Below, one piece after another: positions 1 to 9,145 of a stretch of 64,000 nucleotides of DNA. The stretch comes from Plebeiibacterium marinum. GTDB taxonomy: Bacteria; Bacteroidota; Bacteroidia; Bacteroidales; Marinilabiliaceae. Each line of letters begins with the position of its first letter. The first letter of the stretch is position 1. Under the pieces are notes generated by a model. The model was not told the DNA's origin, made no database searches, and saw nothing but the letters and a program-made list of their open reading frames with translations. The position numbers and the translations under genes are program-made. The stretch spans positions 180,031 through 244,030 of the forward strand of contig NZ_JAPDPI010000003.1 of NCBI RefSeq assembly GCF_026013615.1. Direction: 5' to 3'.

Positions 1-1126
1 TCCAAGGATGTCCAGGTATTGCAACGGTATGGTCTAAACGAACATCAAAAGAATTGTTTTGAAAATCATCCCCCTCCGAAACATCTGAATTATTAAATGT
101 GTCAAATTCTGGCAACCCATTTACATCTGTTTTAAATGAATTTACAAGGTTCTGACTTGGAATATGAAACCAGCAACATCCGTACTCCGGATTCATTGGA
201 TAGTTTAACATATTTCCCCAATCCAAACGTCCTTTCGGTGTACCATCATCAACCGAACGCTGAATCGCAAAAACCGACTCACTACTACCTTCATCATGAC
301 TCCAAAGAAAGTTATACCCAAAATCGGCAAATAACCCATACTGTCCTGAGCTAATAACTTCATCTACAAGAGAAACTACTTCTTCTAGTTTTGAAGTATT
401 TATACTTGTAACAGAATTATCATCTCCTTGCTCGTAAGCCTGATATAGTTTTGTTTTTGCCAAATAAGTTTTGGCTGTATATTTATTTGGTCTTCCCTTA
501 TCACTTTGTGTTTCCGAAAGATTGTTTGCAGCAAATTCAAACTCTGTAGCAATTTTATCCCATAGCTCACTGTCGGTGAATTGTCGGTTAGACACGTCAC
601 TATAAGCATTTCCTTCTATCGTTTCATCTATCCAAGGAATATATTTAAACATGGTTTTCAAAACGAAGTAGTAATGTGCTCTTAAAAAACGCATTTCGGC
701 CTGGCGTTTAACCTTCTCCGCATACTCATCTACAGAAAGTTTATTAATAACTTTAAGCGCCTCGTTAGCTCTGCCAATTCCAACATAAAGTCTATACCAT
801 TTTTGATCAATAAGAGGATTATCGGCAGTGTTAAAGGCAAACAGTTCCAAAAAATTAAACTCCCAAATATCACCGGTGCCACCACCACCTTTATAAGAAT
901 CACCACTTGTAATATCAGCGTAAGGCCACAATGAGTTAGGAGCAGTATAATGATCATTACCTAACTCGGAGTAAGCAGCAATTACCATTCCTTCTGCATT
1001 CTCTGGAGTAAGTAATTGATCTCCACTGATAATACTTTTGGGCGCCATATCAAGAAAGGAATCAGAACAGGAGAACAAAAACCCTGCTAATGCAATTGTC
1101 AATATTTTTATCGTTAATTTCTTCAT
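1..1126 (-). CDS. SusD-like outer-membrane lipoprotein, C-terminus cut off by the window edge
   Basis: Reading 1126 to 1 on the minus strand gives an uninterrupted frame with no stop, so about 375 N-terminal residues are present. It opens with a lipoprotein signal (MKKLTIKILTIALAGFLFSC, lipobox LFSC), followed by SusD/RagB features such as the helical segment around KRQAEMRFLRAHYYF. The sequence is clearly paralogous to the complete SusD at 14515-16194 (shared HTVAI-G-P segment near the cut). A second in-frame ATG lies 9 nt upstream at 1135; either start is only a few bases past the SusC stop, so the two genes are translationally coupled. Known family role: lid and glycan-binding partner of the SusC transporter at the cell surface. 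Fructan specificity is inferred from the neighbouring HTCS and GH32 genes. Confidence 0.9.
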   Translation of the reverse strand, partial: MKKLTIKILTIALAGFLFSCSDSFLDMAPKSIISGDQLLTPENAEGMVIAAYSELGNDHYTAPNSLWPYADITSGDSYKGGGGTGDIWEFNFLELFAFNTADNPLIDQKWYRLYVGIGRANEALKVINKLSVDEYAEKVKRQAEMRFLRAHYYFVLKTMFKYIPWIDETIEGNAYSDVSNRQFTDSELWDKIATEFEFAANNLSETQSDKGRPNKYTAKTYLAKTKLYQAYEQGDDNSVTSINTSKLEEVVSLVDEVISSGQYGLFADFGYNFLWSHDEGSSESVFAIQRSVDDGTPKGRLDWGNMLNYPMNPEYGCCWFHIPSQNLVNSFKTDVNGLPEFDTFNNSDVSEGDDFQNNSFDVRLDHTVAIPGHPW

Positions 1127-1138
1127 GATTTTCATTTT

Positions 1139-4100
1139 CTAAAAGTTTAAATTAACTCCGATTGTATAACTAGCTGGAATCGGATATGCAAATCCAGGAG
1201 ATTCAGGGTCAACACCTGTAAATTTATCCTTCCCTTTATTATCTTTGATTGTAAAAAGATTCTGCCCTTGAAGGTAGATTCTGGCAGAAGTTAGTCCAAT
1301 TTTCTGAGCCAACTGTTCTGGAATAGTATATCCAACTTGGAGGTTTCTTAATTTCAGATACGATCCGTTTTCAATAAAATATGTCGAAGTGCGATTCTCA
1401 TTATTAGTATCTGTTAAAGTTAGCATTGGAATAGTAGAACCAGAATTTGTAGGCGACCAGGCATCCAAAGTTCTGCTCCCAAAGTTGGTTCCTTGCCATA
1501 TTGAAGTAAAGTCGGTAAGATGTTTATATTCATTATATACATCTGCCCCATAAATACCTTGAAAAAATAAATTTAAATCGAAATTTTTATAGGAAAAACT
1601 AGCATTAAAACCATATTCAAATTCAGGCGTTGGGTCTCCAATCCAAGTTCGATCAAGTGCATCAACAACACCATCAGGCTGGTTAACCCAATTTCCATCG
1701 GCATCTAATCCTCCAATATCTTTATATCGTATTCTTCCAATTCCTTTTCCTGTTTGTTCAGCATGGTTATTTACCTCTTCTTGATTCTGGAAAAGACCAT
1801 CAGCTATATATCCAAAGTGAACTACATCTGAATGACCGAGTACCGTTTTACCTGTTGCAGGATCTCCTGGATAACCTGTTAATACTTCATCTGGCAAAAA
1901 GGTAACCTCTCTTTTGTAAGACGAAATATTTGCCGAAAGATCCATCTTAATACCATTTGAGAATGCTTTATTATAACCTATCACAAATTCCCATCCCTTA
2001 TTTTCAAGCGTTGCTCCATTTTGCCACTGATTTCCACCTTCTCCTTTTACAGCTAAATAAGGTGGTTCAATTAAAATATCATTTGTTTCCTTAAAGAAGT
2101 AATCCATACTTCCATAAAGTGCTTGATTAAAAAATCCAAAGTCAATTCCAAAATTCGTTTGATTTGCTTCTTCCCACTTTAGCATAGGGTTTCCTTCGCG
2201 TATTTTTCTAAATCCTGAAGGTAAAGTACCGGTATCTGATCCAGTAATATCGTATGCCGTTCCAGAATCAAAATCCCAAGTTGGATCAATGCCATAATCT
2301 GTTCGATAAATAGAATAAATAGCTTCATTACTGATTTCCTGATTTCCTGTGATTCCCCATCCAGCCCTTAACTTTAGATTAGATATTGCATCAAAGTTAT
2401 CCTTAATAAAACTTTCTTCGCTCATTCTCCATCCCACAGAGAAAGCAGGAAAAACTCCGTACAAATTATCTTTACCAAAACGTGAAGATCCATCACGACG
2501 TACAGTACCGGAGAACAAATATTTTGAATCAAAAACGTAGTTAATCTTTGCGAAATAAGAAAACAGGGAATTTCCTGCGCCACCACCACCATTCAGAATT
2601 TTTTCTGTTCCAGCATCAAGGAACATATAATCAGCATCCTCAATAATATAACCTTCTCTACTACCATAAAACGATTCATACTCCGCTTTAACAGCCTCAG
2701 TACCAGCAACAATATCTGCAACATGCTTACCAAATTCAAATTTATAATTTAGCGTATTTGTCCAAGTGTATGACAAATTGTGCATTTGAGAAGTTGCTAC
2801 TCTGTTAATATCACTGATTAGAAAACCTGACATATAACTATAATCCATTTTTCGGTAATAATTTTCAGTATAATCAATACCGTAATTTGTTCTGAAATGT
2901 AGATCCTTGATAATTTCTAAATCCGCAAAAATATTTCCAAAAACTCTTGCTGTTTTTGAATGATTTTGTTTATTCTGTTCTATCAAACGAACAGGATTAT
3001 GACGGTCTGTCATACCAGGCGCTGGTCCTCCCCAACCACCATCAACCGAATAAACTGGCACAACAGGTTGTTGCACTAAGGCAAGATACATTACATCATC
3101 AACCGGAATATCAACATTATCGACACGAGAAATAGTGAAATTTTCTCCAACTTTCAGTTTCCCATCAAAGAAATTATAATCTGTGTTTATTCTCGCAGTT
3201 ATTTTGTTTGAGTTGGTTTCTTTAATTATACCGTTATGATCATAATAATTCAAGGATATCAACGAATTTCCTTTCTTATTTCCATTGGAAATAGTTAAAT
3301 TATACGATTGGATCAATGAATTCTGTGAAACTTCATCATACCATTTTGTATCAGCCGGGCGCATGGTACGTGCCGGATCAATATACTCAGGTAGTAAAAT
3401 TCTATCAAGCACAGCATTATCACCATCCGTGTGCCAGTCGTATTTATAAATACTCGATGTTGGTGTCAGACCGTCGTTAATAGATGCCTGCCAATTTACA
3501 AGTCCTCGTTCGTATGTATTTAAAACATCAAGTTTTGTGCTGAACTTTTGAACTGTTGCATATGTATTAAACTCAATTTTAAGTTGTCCTTCTTTACCTT
3601 TCTTAGTAGTAATTAGAATTACTCCGTTACTTGCCCTGGAACCATAGATACTTGCAGCTGATGCATCTTTCAAAACCTGCATTGTTTCAATATCATTTGG
3701 ATTTAGCTGTTCTATACCTCCAGTAGTAGGCATTCCATCAATTACATAAAGAGGATCATTGCTTCCTCCTCCCATTGTACTACCCCCTCTAATTCGAACA
3801 GTAGCATACGCTCCTGGGTTACCATCAGTTGTTACTGTGACTCCTGCCACACGTCCTTGAAGAGCTTTTACTGCATTTCCTGTTGGAGTTTCTTTTACCG
3901 CTCCCATATCGACAACACCAACAGCCCCAGTTAAATCTGCTTTTTTCTGTGACTGATAACCTGTTACAACAATAACATCTAAATTTGTCAGTTGATCAAC
4001 CATAGTAATAGAAAGGTCGTTAACAGGAGATGTTACATTATAGGTAACAGATTCCATTCCTATAAAAGAAAGAGTTAATGTTGACCCAGTAGGAGCTTTT

Positions 4101-4363
4101 ATACTAAAAAGACCATTGACATCACTAATAGTTCCTGTATTTGTTCCTTCAATAACCACTGAAACCCCTGGGAGAGGATTTCCCGTTTGATCCATTATTG
4201 TACCTGATATGCTTACATCTTCCTTAACTTGTGCAGTTATTGGAATAAAAGAAAGCATAAATAAAGACAGAATTATATTCCTGAGAATTCTGCTTTCAAA
4301 ACTGTTTTTCTTCATAACACTTCGATTTAGAATACTTAAATTAGTTTCATCATTAAATTTCAT
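1139..4363 (-). CDS. SusC/RagA-family TonB-dependent outer-membrane transporter (first fructan-type copy)
   Basis: This is about 1074 residues, normal for SusC. After the signal peptide come a carboxypeptidase-regulatory-like beta-sandwich (ISGTIMDQTGNPLPGVSVVI), the motif VIVVTGY, a plug with the SusC signature DPLYVIDGMP and LKDASAASIYGSRASNGVI, and a long beta-barrel ending in an aromatic residue (GVNLNF). Open reading extends to a TTG at 4384, but the first ATGs are at 4363 (chosen) and 4315 (MKKNSFESR). The latter gives the more compact signal peptide. It imports oligosaccharides together with the SusD that follows 3-12 bp downstream. It is closely similar along its barrel to the SusC at 16219-19350 (for example ADGLFQ, TGKG-GRIRYK, LDAWSPTN), so the pair is a duplication. 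Confidence 0.95.
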   Translation of the reverse strand: MKFNDETNLSILNRSVMKKNSFESRILRNIILSLFMLSFIPITAQVKEDVSISGTIMDQTGNPLPGVSVVIEGTNTGTISDVNGLFSIKAPTGSTLTLSFIGMESVTYNVTSPVNDLSITMVDQLTNLDVIVVTGYQSQKKADLTGAVGVVDMGAVKETPTGNAVKALQGRVAGVTVTTDGNPGAYATVRIRGGSTMGGGSNDPLYVIDGMPTTGGIEQLNPNDIETMQVLKDASAASIYGSRASNGVILITTKKGKEGQLKIEFNTYATVQKFSTKLDVLNTYERGLVNWQASINDGLTPTSSIYKYDWHTDGDNAVLDRILLPEYIDPARTMRPADTKWYDEVSQNSLIQSYNLTISNGNKKGNSLISLNYYDHNGIIKETNSNKITARINTDYNFFDGKLKVGENFTISRVDNVDIPVDDVMYLALVQQPVVPVYSVDGGWGGPAPGMTDRHNPVRLIEQNKQNHSKTARVFGNIFADLEIIKDLHFRTNYGIDYTENYYRKMDYSYMSGFLISDINRVATSQMHNLSYTWTNTLNYKFEFGKHVADIVAGTEAVKAEYESFYGSREGYIIEDADYMFLDAGTEKILNGGGGAGNSLFSYFAKINYVFDSKYLFSGTVRRDGSSRFGKDNLYGVFPAFSVGWRMSEESFIKDNFDAISNLKLRAGWGITGNQEISNEAIYSIYRTDYGIDPTWDFDSGTAYDITGSDTGTLPSGFRKIREGNPMLKWEEANQTNFGIDFGFFNQALYGSMDYFFKETNDILIEPPYLAVKGEGGNQWQNGATLENKGWEFVIGYNKAFSNGIKMDLSANISSYKREVTFLPDEVLTGYPGDPATGKTVLGHSDVVHFGYIADGLFQNQEEVNNHAEQTGKGIGRIRYKDIGGLDADGNWVNQPDGVVDALDRTWIGDPTPEFEYGFNASFSYKNFDLNLFFQGIYGADVYNEYKHLTDFTSIWQGTNFGSRTLDAWSPTNSGSTIPMLTLTDTNNENRTSTYFIENGSYLKLRNLQVGYTIPEQLAQKIGLTSARIYLQGQNLFTIKDNKGKDKFTGVDPESPGFAYPIPASYTIGVNLNF

Positions 4364-4393
4364 GTAACGATTTCTTTTTAACAATCGTTAATA

Positions 4394-4401
4394 CAAATTT
4401 A
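4394..4401 (-). promoter_or_regulatory. Candidate -7 promoter box for the first SusC/SusD pair
   Basis: Read on the minus strand the site is TAAATTTG, which fits the Bacteroidota -7 consensus TAnnTTTG. Transcription would start near 4387, about 24 nt before the ATG at 4363. No convincing TTTG -33 box lies 19-21 nt upstream, so the call rests on the -7 element and its position. Confidence 0.35.
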
Positions 4402-4432
4402 TGGTCGGAAACAGTCCTGCACTAGTAAGAAG

Positions 4433-4511
4433 GTTACAGGTTATATTAATTTAGTTACCTCATATAACGCGTTTTGTGTTAACTATGACATATGTTACAT
4501 GCAGGTAACAT
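4433..4511. promoter_or_regulatory. Cluster of GTTAC half-sites with a perfect dyad: candidate HTCS operator
   Basis: GTTAC occurs at 4433-4437, 4454-4458 and 4494-4498, with GTTAAC at 4478. The first two are 21 bp apart and the third follows 40 bp later, roughly on one face of the helix. The last forms a perfect dyad, ATGTTAC-N6-GTAACAT (4492-4511). The cluster lies just upstream of the candidate -7 box and downstream of the HTCS gene. A related half-dyad occurs upstream of the other fructan operon at 21888. Binding by the fructan HTCS is inferred from position only. Confidence 0.35.
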
Positions 4512-4812
4512 TTTAAGTTAGTGATTATTTACTTTTCTTTAAATATTTTTAAATCTATATTTACATATATGACATTCTGAATTCAAACTATTAAACAATA
4601 TAATTATCATCCTTTCCATAAGTTTTCGCCCTGCTACATATAAAACAGAACAAATACAAAAACTTGCTATTCCCCAATATTTAGGGTGCTTACTTTTGAA
4701 AAGTATTGATGCTAAAATTGAATATCAGCATATTAACTGTGAAAGATTAATAATTTTCCGGTTTATCGGACTACAATGAAGAAACCCAATTTTCTAAACT
4801 AATAAAATTTAT

Positions 4813-4859
4813 CGTACATTTATTTTATCGCAATGTACATTACAGCAATTTAACGTACA
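4813..4859. repeat. Three phased GTACA repeats in the HTCS-SusC intergenic gap
   Basis: GTACA cores stand at 4814, 4835 and 4855, that is at 21- and 20-bp steps. Each is preceded by a related A/T-rich stretch containing TTTATCG or TTTAACG. The middle copy sits in the palindrome ATGTACAT. The spacing suggests a protein-binding array, but it lies about 400 bp from the SusC start and its target is unknown. The rest of the 4402-5038 gap is A/T-rich with no gene and no clear terminator seen. Confidence 0.25.
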
Positions 4860-5038
4860 GTAATTTTATTGCTATATGCCTCAATATACTAAAAGGGTAA
4901 ATATCGCACATTATATAATTATTTAGGCGTAGTAAAACACTCAAATCAGGAAGGGAGTTGTAATTCTTTCAAACATTCTATTTAACGTTATCATATCTTT
5001 ATGGTACTTTAGGTAAAACGTTTTAATAAAAAACCATC

Positions 5039-7801
5039 CTAAATCGATTCCCTGTAGTCACTTGGTGATATTTCAAAATGATCTTTAAAACACTTGGTAA
5101 AATATGAAGGTGTTGAAAATCCAACTTTATAAGCAATCTCAGCAATAGTGCTATCTGTATTTTTAAGCAATGTAAGTGATTGTTTCAATTTAGTTTGAGT
5201 AACAAATTCGCTTACAGATAAGCCTGTTATTTTTTTTATCTTTCTGTATAAATGAACCCTTGACAGACCAACAAGATTACTTAATTCTTCAACATTAACT
5301 TTAGAATCAAATTTATTGTCGATAATGATATTGCTTATTCTTGAAAGGAAATTTTTATCCATTCTACTCATTCCTTTCTCCTCTTTGGCTATTTTTATAG
5401 GATCCTGATATTTTTCCCTCATTTTAGCCTGAGCCTCTAACAGTTTTTTTACTCTTAACTGCAGATGCTCTTTATTAAAAGGTTTAGCAATATAACTATC
5501 TGCTCCTTCTTCCAAACCTTCCAATAAATGCTCCAATGAAGATTTTGCTGTTAACAGAATCATTGGTATATGACAATATCTGAGGTCGCTCTTAACCTTT
5601 CTGGTAAGTTCTAACCCATCCATTACAGGCATCATAACATCAGAAATGATTATATCAGGACCTTCTGTTTCCACTAATTTCAATCCTTCACTTCCATTTT
5701 TGGCCTCCAAAATGGAATATAATGATGGCGAAAAACATGATCTGATATATTTTCTGATATCAGGTTCATCTTCCACAATAAGTAGTAAGGGTTTGTCACT
5801 CTCCGAAATACCTGTTTCTAATTCTATTGATATATCTTCCCAGGGCTCATCTATTTTCTCAAACTCAGCAGAATCAAGCATTACAGGATGCTCTGTCATT
5901 TTACCATCCGGCAGTATATCATCTTGAGTAAAATGATTTTTACCTAACGGTAATAATATCTTAAAGCAGGTTCCTTCTCCTAGTTTACTTTCAACTGTAA
6001 TTTTTCCCTTATGCAATAAAACAAGCTCTTTTGTTAAGGACAAACCAATTCCTGTTCCTTTATAAGAAACAGTGGAATCTGCCTGATAAAAACGATCAAA
6101 TACTTTTTCTACTTCATGCTGAGGTATTCCTTCGCCATTATCTTTCACCTCAATTTTTGCATACTCCTCATTTTCATCTTTACACAGGCAGTCTAAAACA
6201 ATTTCAATCCTGCCTCCTTTTGCTGTATACTTAAAAGCATTTGACATTAAATTAAACATCACTTTATCCATTTTATCCCAATCAAACCAAAGCGATAGTT
6301 TTGCATTTTTATTGACAACCTCTACATCAATTTGTTTTTCTGTAGATAAATTGAGAAATGCTTCTTTTATACTATGCATAAACTCATCCAAATTATAATG
6401 GCCAACCTTTAATTTCATTTTGGCTGTTTCAATTTTTCTAAAATCCATTATTTGGTCTACTAATCGTAATAAGCGCAAAGAGTTGCTATAGATAGTACTT
6501 AATTCTTTTTTTAAAACTTTATCTGTGTTATTTGTCTTGATTATATTTTCGAGAGGACCAACAATTAAGGTTAACGGAGTTCTGAATTCATGTGAAATAT
6601 TCGTATAGAACTGCATTCTGGCCTGAGTAGCTTCCTGAAGTTGCTCAGACATTCGTTTGAGTTCGTTATTTTGAATGGATATGGCTTCCTTTTGGTCTTC
6701 AAGACTTTTATTTGCAATTTTTTTATTCTTGAAGGCTATAAAAAGTAGAAATATCAGAATAACGACTAATGCTAAAGAAAATAAGGTAATAAATAGTAAT
6801 ATCTGCTGCTTTTTAAATCTTCCTCCAAGCAGATCCAGCATCCCTTTAGATCGGGCAATATCATTCTGCAGGTTTTCAATGTTATTGTATTGCAACCGGG
6901 TTATCTTAACATTCAGATCGTTGATTAGGGTTGTGGGCAACAAATTTATTTTCTTAAACGGACTATCTGACAATATTTTAGATGCGATGACTATGGCCTC
7001 CTTTCCTCCCGTAGGGTAAATTAATGTAGCATCAATAATACTGTTTTCAACCAATTCAACACCTCCGCCTGCACTAGGAGAACCATCCACACCAATAATT
7101 TTAATCTTCCGATCAGAAAAGTCTTTGCTAATAACTTCACTTGCTGCAGCAGCTAAAAAATCAGCATGTGCAAAAATCGCATCTACATCAGGATTTGAAT
7201 GTAAAAAATAAGATAAACTATCCAGTACTGTTTGATTATTCCAATTTGAATGGATTCTATCAACAATAGATATTCCTGAATGCTGAGATAAGGCATCTTC
7301 AAAACCATTCATTCTTTCCTTTGCCGGAGAAGAACTTAATGCACCTAATATCTCTATGACATCACCATGTTTATTCAAAATATCGGCAATATACATTCCT
7401 GCGGTATATCCTATCAGAAAGTTATCACCTCCAACATACGCAGTATATTGATCCGACTCAATCTTTCTATCAATTAGAACAACAGGTATTCCTTTTTTAT
7501 ATAAATCTTCTACAACGGGTTGAACTGCTGCAATTTCTATGGGTGCAATAATTAATAAATCAATCCCTTCATTTAGCAACTCCTTAATTTGCTTAATTTG
7601 GAGCGAAGTATTATCTCCTGCATACTTGATTGTCAAGGCTAAATCAGGATGAAACATCAACTCCTGATACATCTCCTTCTCCATTTGTTGTCGCCAGTCA
7701 CCACCCGAACATTGAGAAAAACCAATTCTATGTGGTTTTTGAGCAAATGACGTTAATGAAATTAATATCACCACTAAAACTAGGATAGACTTTTTCCACA
7801 T
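5039..7801 (-). CDS. Hybrid two-component system regulator with periplasmic sugar-binding sensor (fructose-sensor type)
   Basis: A 920-residue one-polypeptide signalling protein. A signal peptide (cleavage near SFAQ) is followed by a type-1 periplasmic binding-protein domain at about 22-315, a transmembrane helix at about 334-357, a HisKA/HATPase kinase (phospho-acceptor His404 in SHEFRTPL; ATP-lid motifs DNGEGIP and GTGIGLSL), a receiver domain with phospho-acceptor Asp721 (SDVMMPVMDG), and a C-terminal AraC-type DNA-binding domain (about 815-920). A ribose-binding-protein-like sensor in place of a beta-propeller is the architecture of Bacteroides BT1754, which binds fructose and controls fructan genes. 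The sensed ligand here is inferred to be fructose. It lies between the two SusCD blocks of the fructan locus, with GH32 genes upstream. The start follows a long A/T-rich leader, and the ATG immediately begins the signal peptide. Confidence 0.95.
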   Translation of the reverse strand: MWKKSILVLVVILISLTSFAQKPHRIGFSQCSGGDWRQQMEKEMYQELMFHPDLALTIKYAGDNTSLQIKQIKELLNEGIDLLIIAPIEIAAVQPVVEDLYKKGIPVVLIDRKIESDQYTAYVGGDNFLIGYTAGMYIADILNKHGDVIEILGALSSSPAKERMNGFEDALSQHSGISIVDRIHSNWNNQTVLDSLSYFLHSNPDVDAIFAHADFLAAAASEVISKDFSDRKIKIIGVDGSPSAGGGVELVENSIIDATLIYPTGGKEAIVIASKILSDSPFKKINLLPTTLINDLNVKITRLQYNNIENLQNDIARSKGMLDLLGGRFKKQQILLFITLFSLALVVILIFLLFIAFKNKKIANKSLEDQKEAISIQNNELKRMSEQLQEATQARMQFYTNISHEFRTPLTLIVGPLENIIKTNNTDKVLKKELSTIYSNSLRLLRLVDQIMDFRKIETAKMKLKVGHYNLDEFMHSIKEAFLNLSTEKQIDVEVVNKNAKLSLWFDWDKMDKVMFNLMSNAFKYTAKGGRIEIVLDCLCKDENEEYAKIEVKDNGEGIPQHEVEKVFDRFYQADSTVSYKGTGIGLSLTKELVLLHKGKITVESKLGEGTCFKILLPLGKNHFTQDDILPDGKMTEHPVMLDSAEFEKIDEPWEDISIELETGISESDKPLLLIVEDEPDIRKYIRSCFSPSLYSILEAKNGSEGLKLVETEGPDIIISDVMMPVMDGLELTRKVKSDLRYCHIPMILLTAKSSLEHLLEGLEEGADSYIAKPFNKEHLQLRVKKLLEAQAKMREKYQDPIKIAKEEKGMSRMDKNFLSRISNIIIDNKFDSKVNVEELSNLVGLSRVHLYRKIKKITGLSVSEFVTQTKLKQSLTLLKNTDSTIAEIAYKVGFSTPSYFTKCFKDHFEISPSDYRESI

Positions 7802-8037
7802 AGAAAGCTATTTATAGATTATGTTATAAATATAATTAAATGCAGCAAGAAAAACACTTACTGCATTGGATATAAAGAGTTCATTAGGTTTTTAAGCTGT
7901 TTTCATAACAATATTCTCAAAAAGAAGCATTGCTTTTATTTATAGAACTCTGCATCATGGAAATCAGATCTTCTCCTTTGTAAGGAACTAATACCACAAC
8001 TAACACTCGCAAGAAAACATTATTTAAATTCAAAACA
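7802..8037. other. Leader region upstream of the HTCS
   Basis: A/T-rich gene-free DNA between the HTCS start and the first repeat array. It should hold the HTCS promoter, but I see no clear TAnnTTTG box and no strong hairpin. Confidence 0.3.
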
Positions 8038-8085
8038 ATGCCCTTTGCCCTTTGCTCTACGCTCTATACCCTAAGCTCTTTTCCT
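8038..8085 (-). repeat. Degenerate heptanucleotide array A
   Basis: On the minus strand this splits into consecutive 7-mers such as AGCTTAG, GGTATAG, AGCGTAG, AGCAAAG, GGCAAAG. The period is exactly 7 with consensus RGCNNAG. It borders the long repeat copy at 8091. No coding potential is credible, because short ORFs here only reflect the low-complexity sequence. Confidence 0.6.
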
Positions 8086-8090
8086 TTTTT

Positions 8091-8462
8091 GCTCAAGCCG
8101 CAAGGGCTTTTACTTTTCTCCTACAGCAGAGAAAAGTAAACAAAAGATGCCGCGGCTGCACCTGCCTCGCTCAAAAAAACTACCATGCTTACGTCGAAAG
8201 CGCTGAACTTGCCTTTCGTACCTCAAGGCTTCAAACAGCACCGCTTTTATCGACTTCAACATCTTGTTTTTTGGCTCACCAGCTGATGCCGGGGTTTCCA
8301 GTTGCAAAAGGAGATATGTTTTAATTAAAACAAGTCTTTTTTGAATTATGCAACATGTTTTCTCAACGCTGCTATGGCTGCCGCGCGTGTCCCCACGCGT
8401 GGTTTATTATATCTATTTCAATTTAAACTACTTCTCAACCAACGGAAACATTTCTCCTCCTT
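8091..8462. repeat. Long structured direct repeat, copy 1
   Basis: A 372-bp element repeated almost unchanged at 8594-8963, 503 bp away. It begins GCTCAAGCCGCAAGGGC and ends just after CGGAAACATTTCTCCTCC. It contains a hairpin ACTTTTCTC-N8-GAGAAAAGT (8112-8137), a long imperfect hairpin region, the palindrome GTTTTAATTAAAAC (8318-8331) and a GC-rich hairpin CCGCGCGTG-TCCC-CACGCGTGG (8381-8402). No start/RBS context supports the small ORFs that cross it on either strand. Its G+C content is higher than that of the neighbouring genes. Function unknown; an interspersed repeat or a structured RNA would both fit. Confidence 0.7.
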
Positions 8463-8527
8463 CGGAAGGAGTAGAAATAAAGCCACAACTCCTCGTTGTA
8501 AGATGACATCTCTTTCAACCCAAAACA

Positions 8528-8561
8528 ATGCCCTTTGCTCTATGCTCTTTTTTCTTGTTCC
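8528..8561 (-). repeat. Degenerate heptanucleotide array B
   Basis: Minus-strand 7-mers AAAAAAG, AGCATAG, AGCAAAG, GGCATT continue the pattern of array A. The array precedes copy 2 of the long repeat at the position that array A occupies before copy 1, so array plus element appear to have been duplicated together. Confidence 0.55.
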
Positions 8562-8593
8562 ATAATCCCTTCTGCTTGTTTCATTCCACTCTT

Positions 8594-8963
8594 GCTCAAG
8601 CCGCAAGGGCTTTTACTTTTTTCTACAGTCAAAAAAGTAAACAAAAAGTCCGCCGGCTGCACCTGACTCGCTCAAAAAAGCTACGATGCTTACGTCGAAA
8701 GCGCTGAACTTGCCTTTCGTGCCTCAAGGCTTCAAACAGCACCGCTTTTATCGACTTCAGCATCTTGTTTTTTGGCTCACCAGCTGATGCCGGGGTTCCC
8801 AGTTGCAAGAGGAGATATGTTTTAATTGAAACAAGTCTTTTTTGAATTATGCAATATATTTTCTCAACGATGCTATGGCTGCCGCGCGTGTCCCCACGCG
8901 TGGTTTATTATATCTATTTCAATTTAAACTACTTCTCAACCAACGGAAACATTTCTCCTCCTT
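8594..8963. repeat. Long structured direct repeat, copy 2
   Basis: Second copy of the element at 8091-8462, differing at scattered positions. The first hairpin is ACTTTTTT-N8-AAAAAAGT (8615-8638): both arms differ from copy 1 in matching fashion, so pairing is preserved. The region 8685-8764 folds as one long imperfect hairpin with co-linear stems GATGC/GCATC, GTCGA/TCGAC, AAGCG/CGCTT and GCCTT/AAGGC. The GC-rich hairpin recurs at 8882-8903. The element ends next to a pyrimidine-rich run at 8961. Confidence 0.7.
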
Positions 8964-9031
8964 TTTTCAAGGAGGAGTACGGTGAGGTACGAACCGGGAG
9001 GTAGTTGTAGACCTATACAAAAATTAAAATA

Positions 9032-9135
9032 CACTCCCTTCTCCTTGTTCCCTCCTCCTTTTTCCTATTAAAACACCTCATCACCCTACACCCTTTGCAC
9101 TACTCTCTAAGCTCTTTGCTCTATGCCCTACGCCA
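9032..9135 (-). repeat. Degenerate heptanucleotide array C, downstream of the GH32 gene
   Basis: Two blocks. The part at 9032-9068 reads on the minus strand as AGGAAAA, AGGAGGA, GGGAACA, AGGAGAA. The part at 9073-9135 reads GGCGTAG, GGCATAG, AGCAAAG, AGCTTAG, AGAGTAG, TGCAAAG, GGTGTAG. Both keep a strict 7-nt register. The array begins about 10 bp past the GH32 stop codon, so it would be in that gene's 3' untranslated region. Confidence 0.6.
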
Positions 9136-9145
9136 TATCCGACCT

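Noticed and set aside
4364..4384. N-terminal extension of the first SusC from a TTG codon
   Set aside because: In-frame ATGs at 4363 and 4315 give better signal peptides, and the candidate promoter would leave almost no leader for the TTG.
8052..8606. Several small ORFs (62-90 codons) crossing the structured repeats on both strands
   Set aside because: They overlap one another on opposite strands, follow the repeat sequence and have no signal of start selection or domain; treated as by-products of the repeat.
8038..9135. Possible CRISPR array
   Set aside because: Units are 7 nt and degenerate, with only two long repeat copies and no unique spacers or cas genes.
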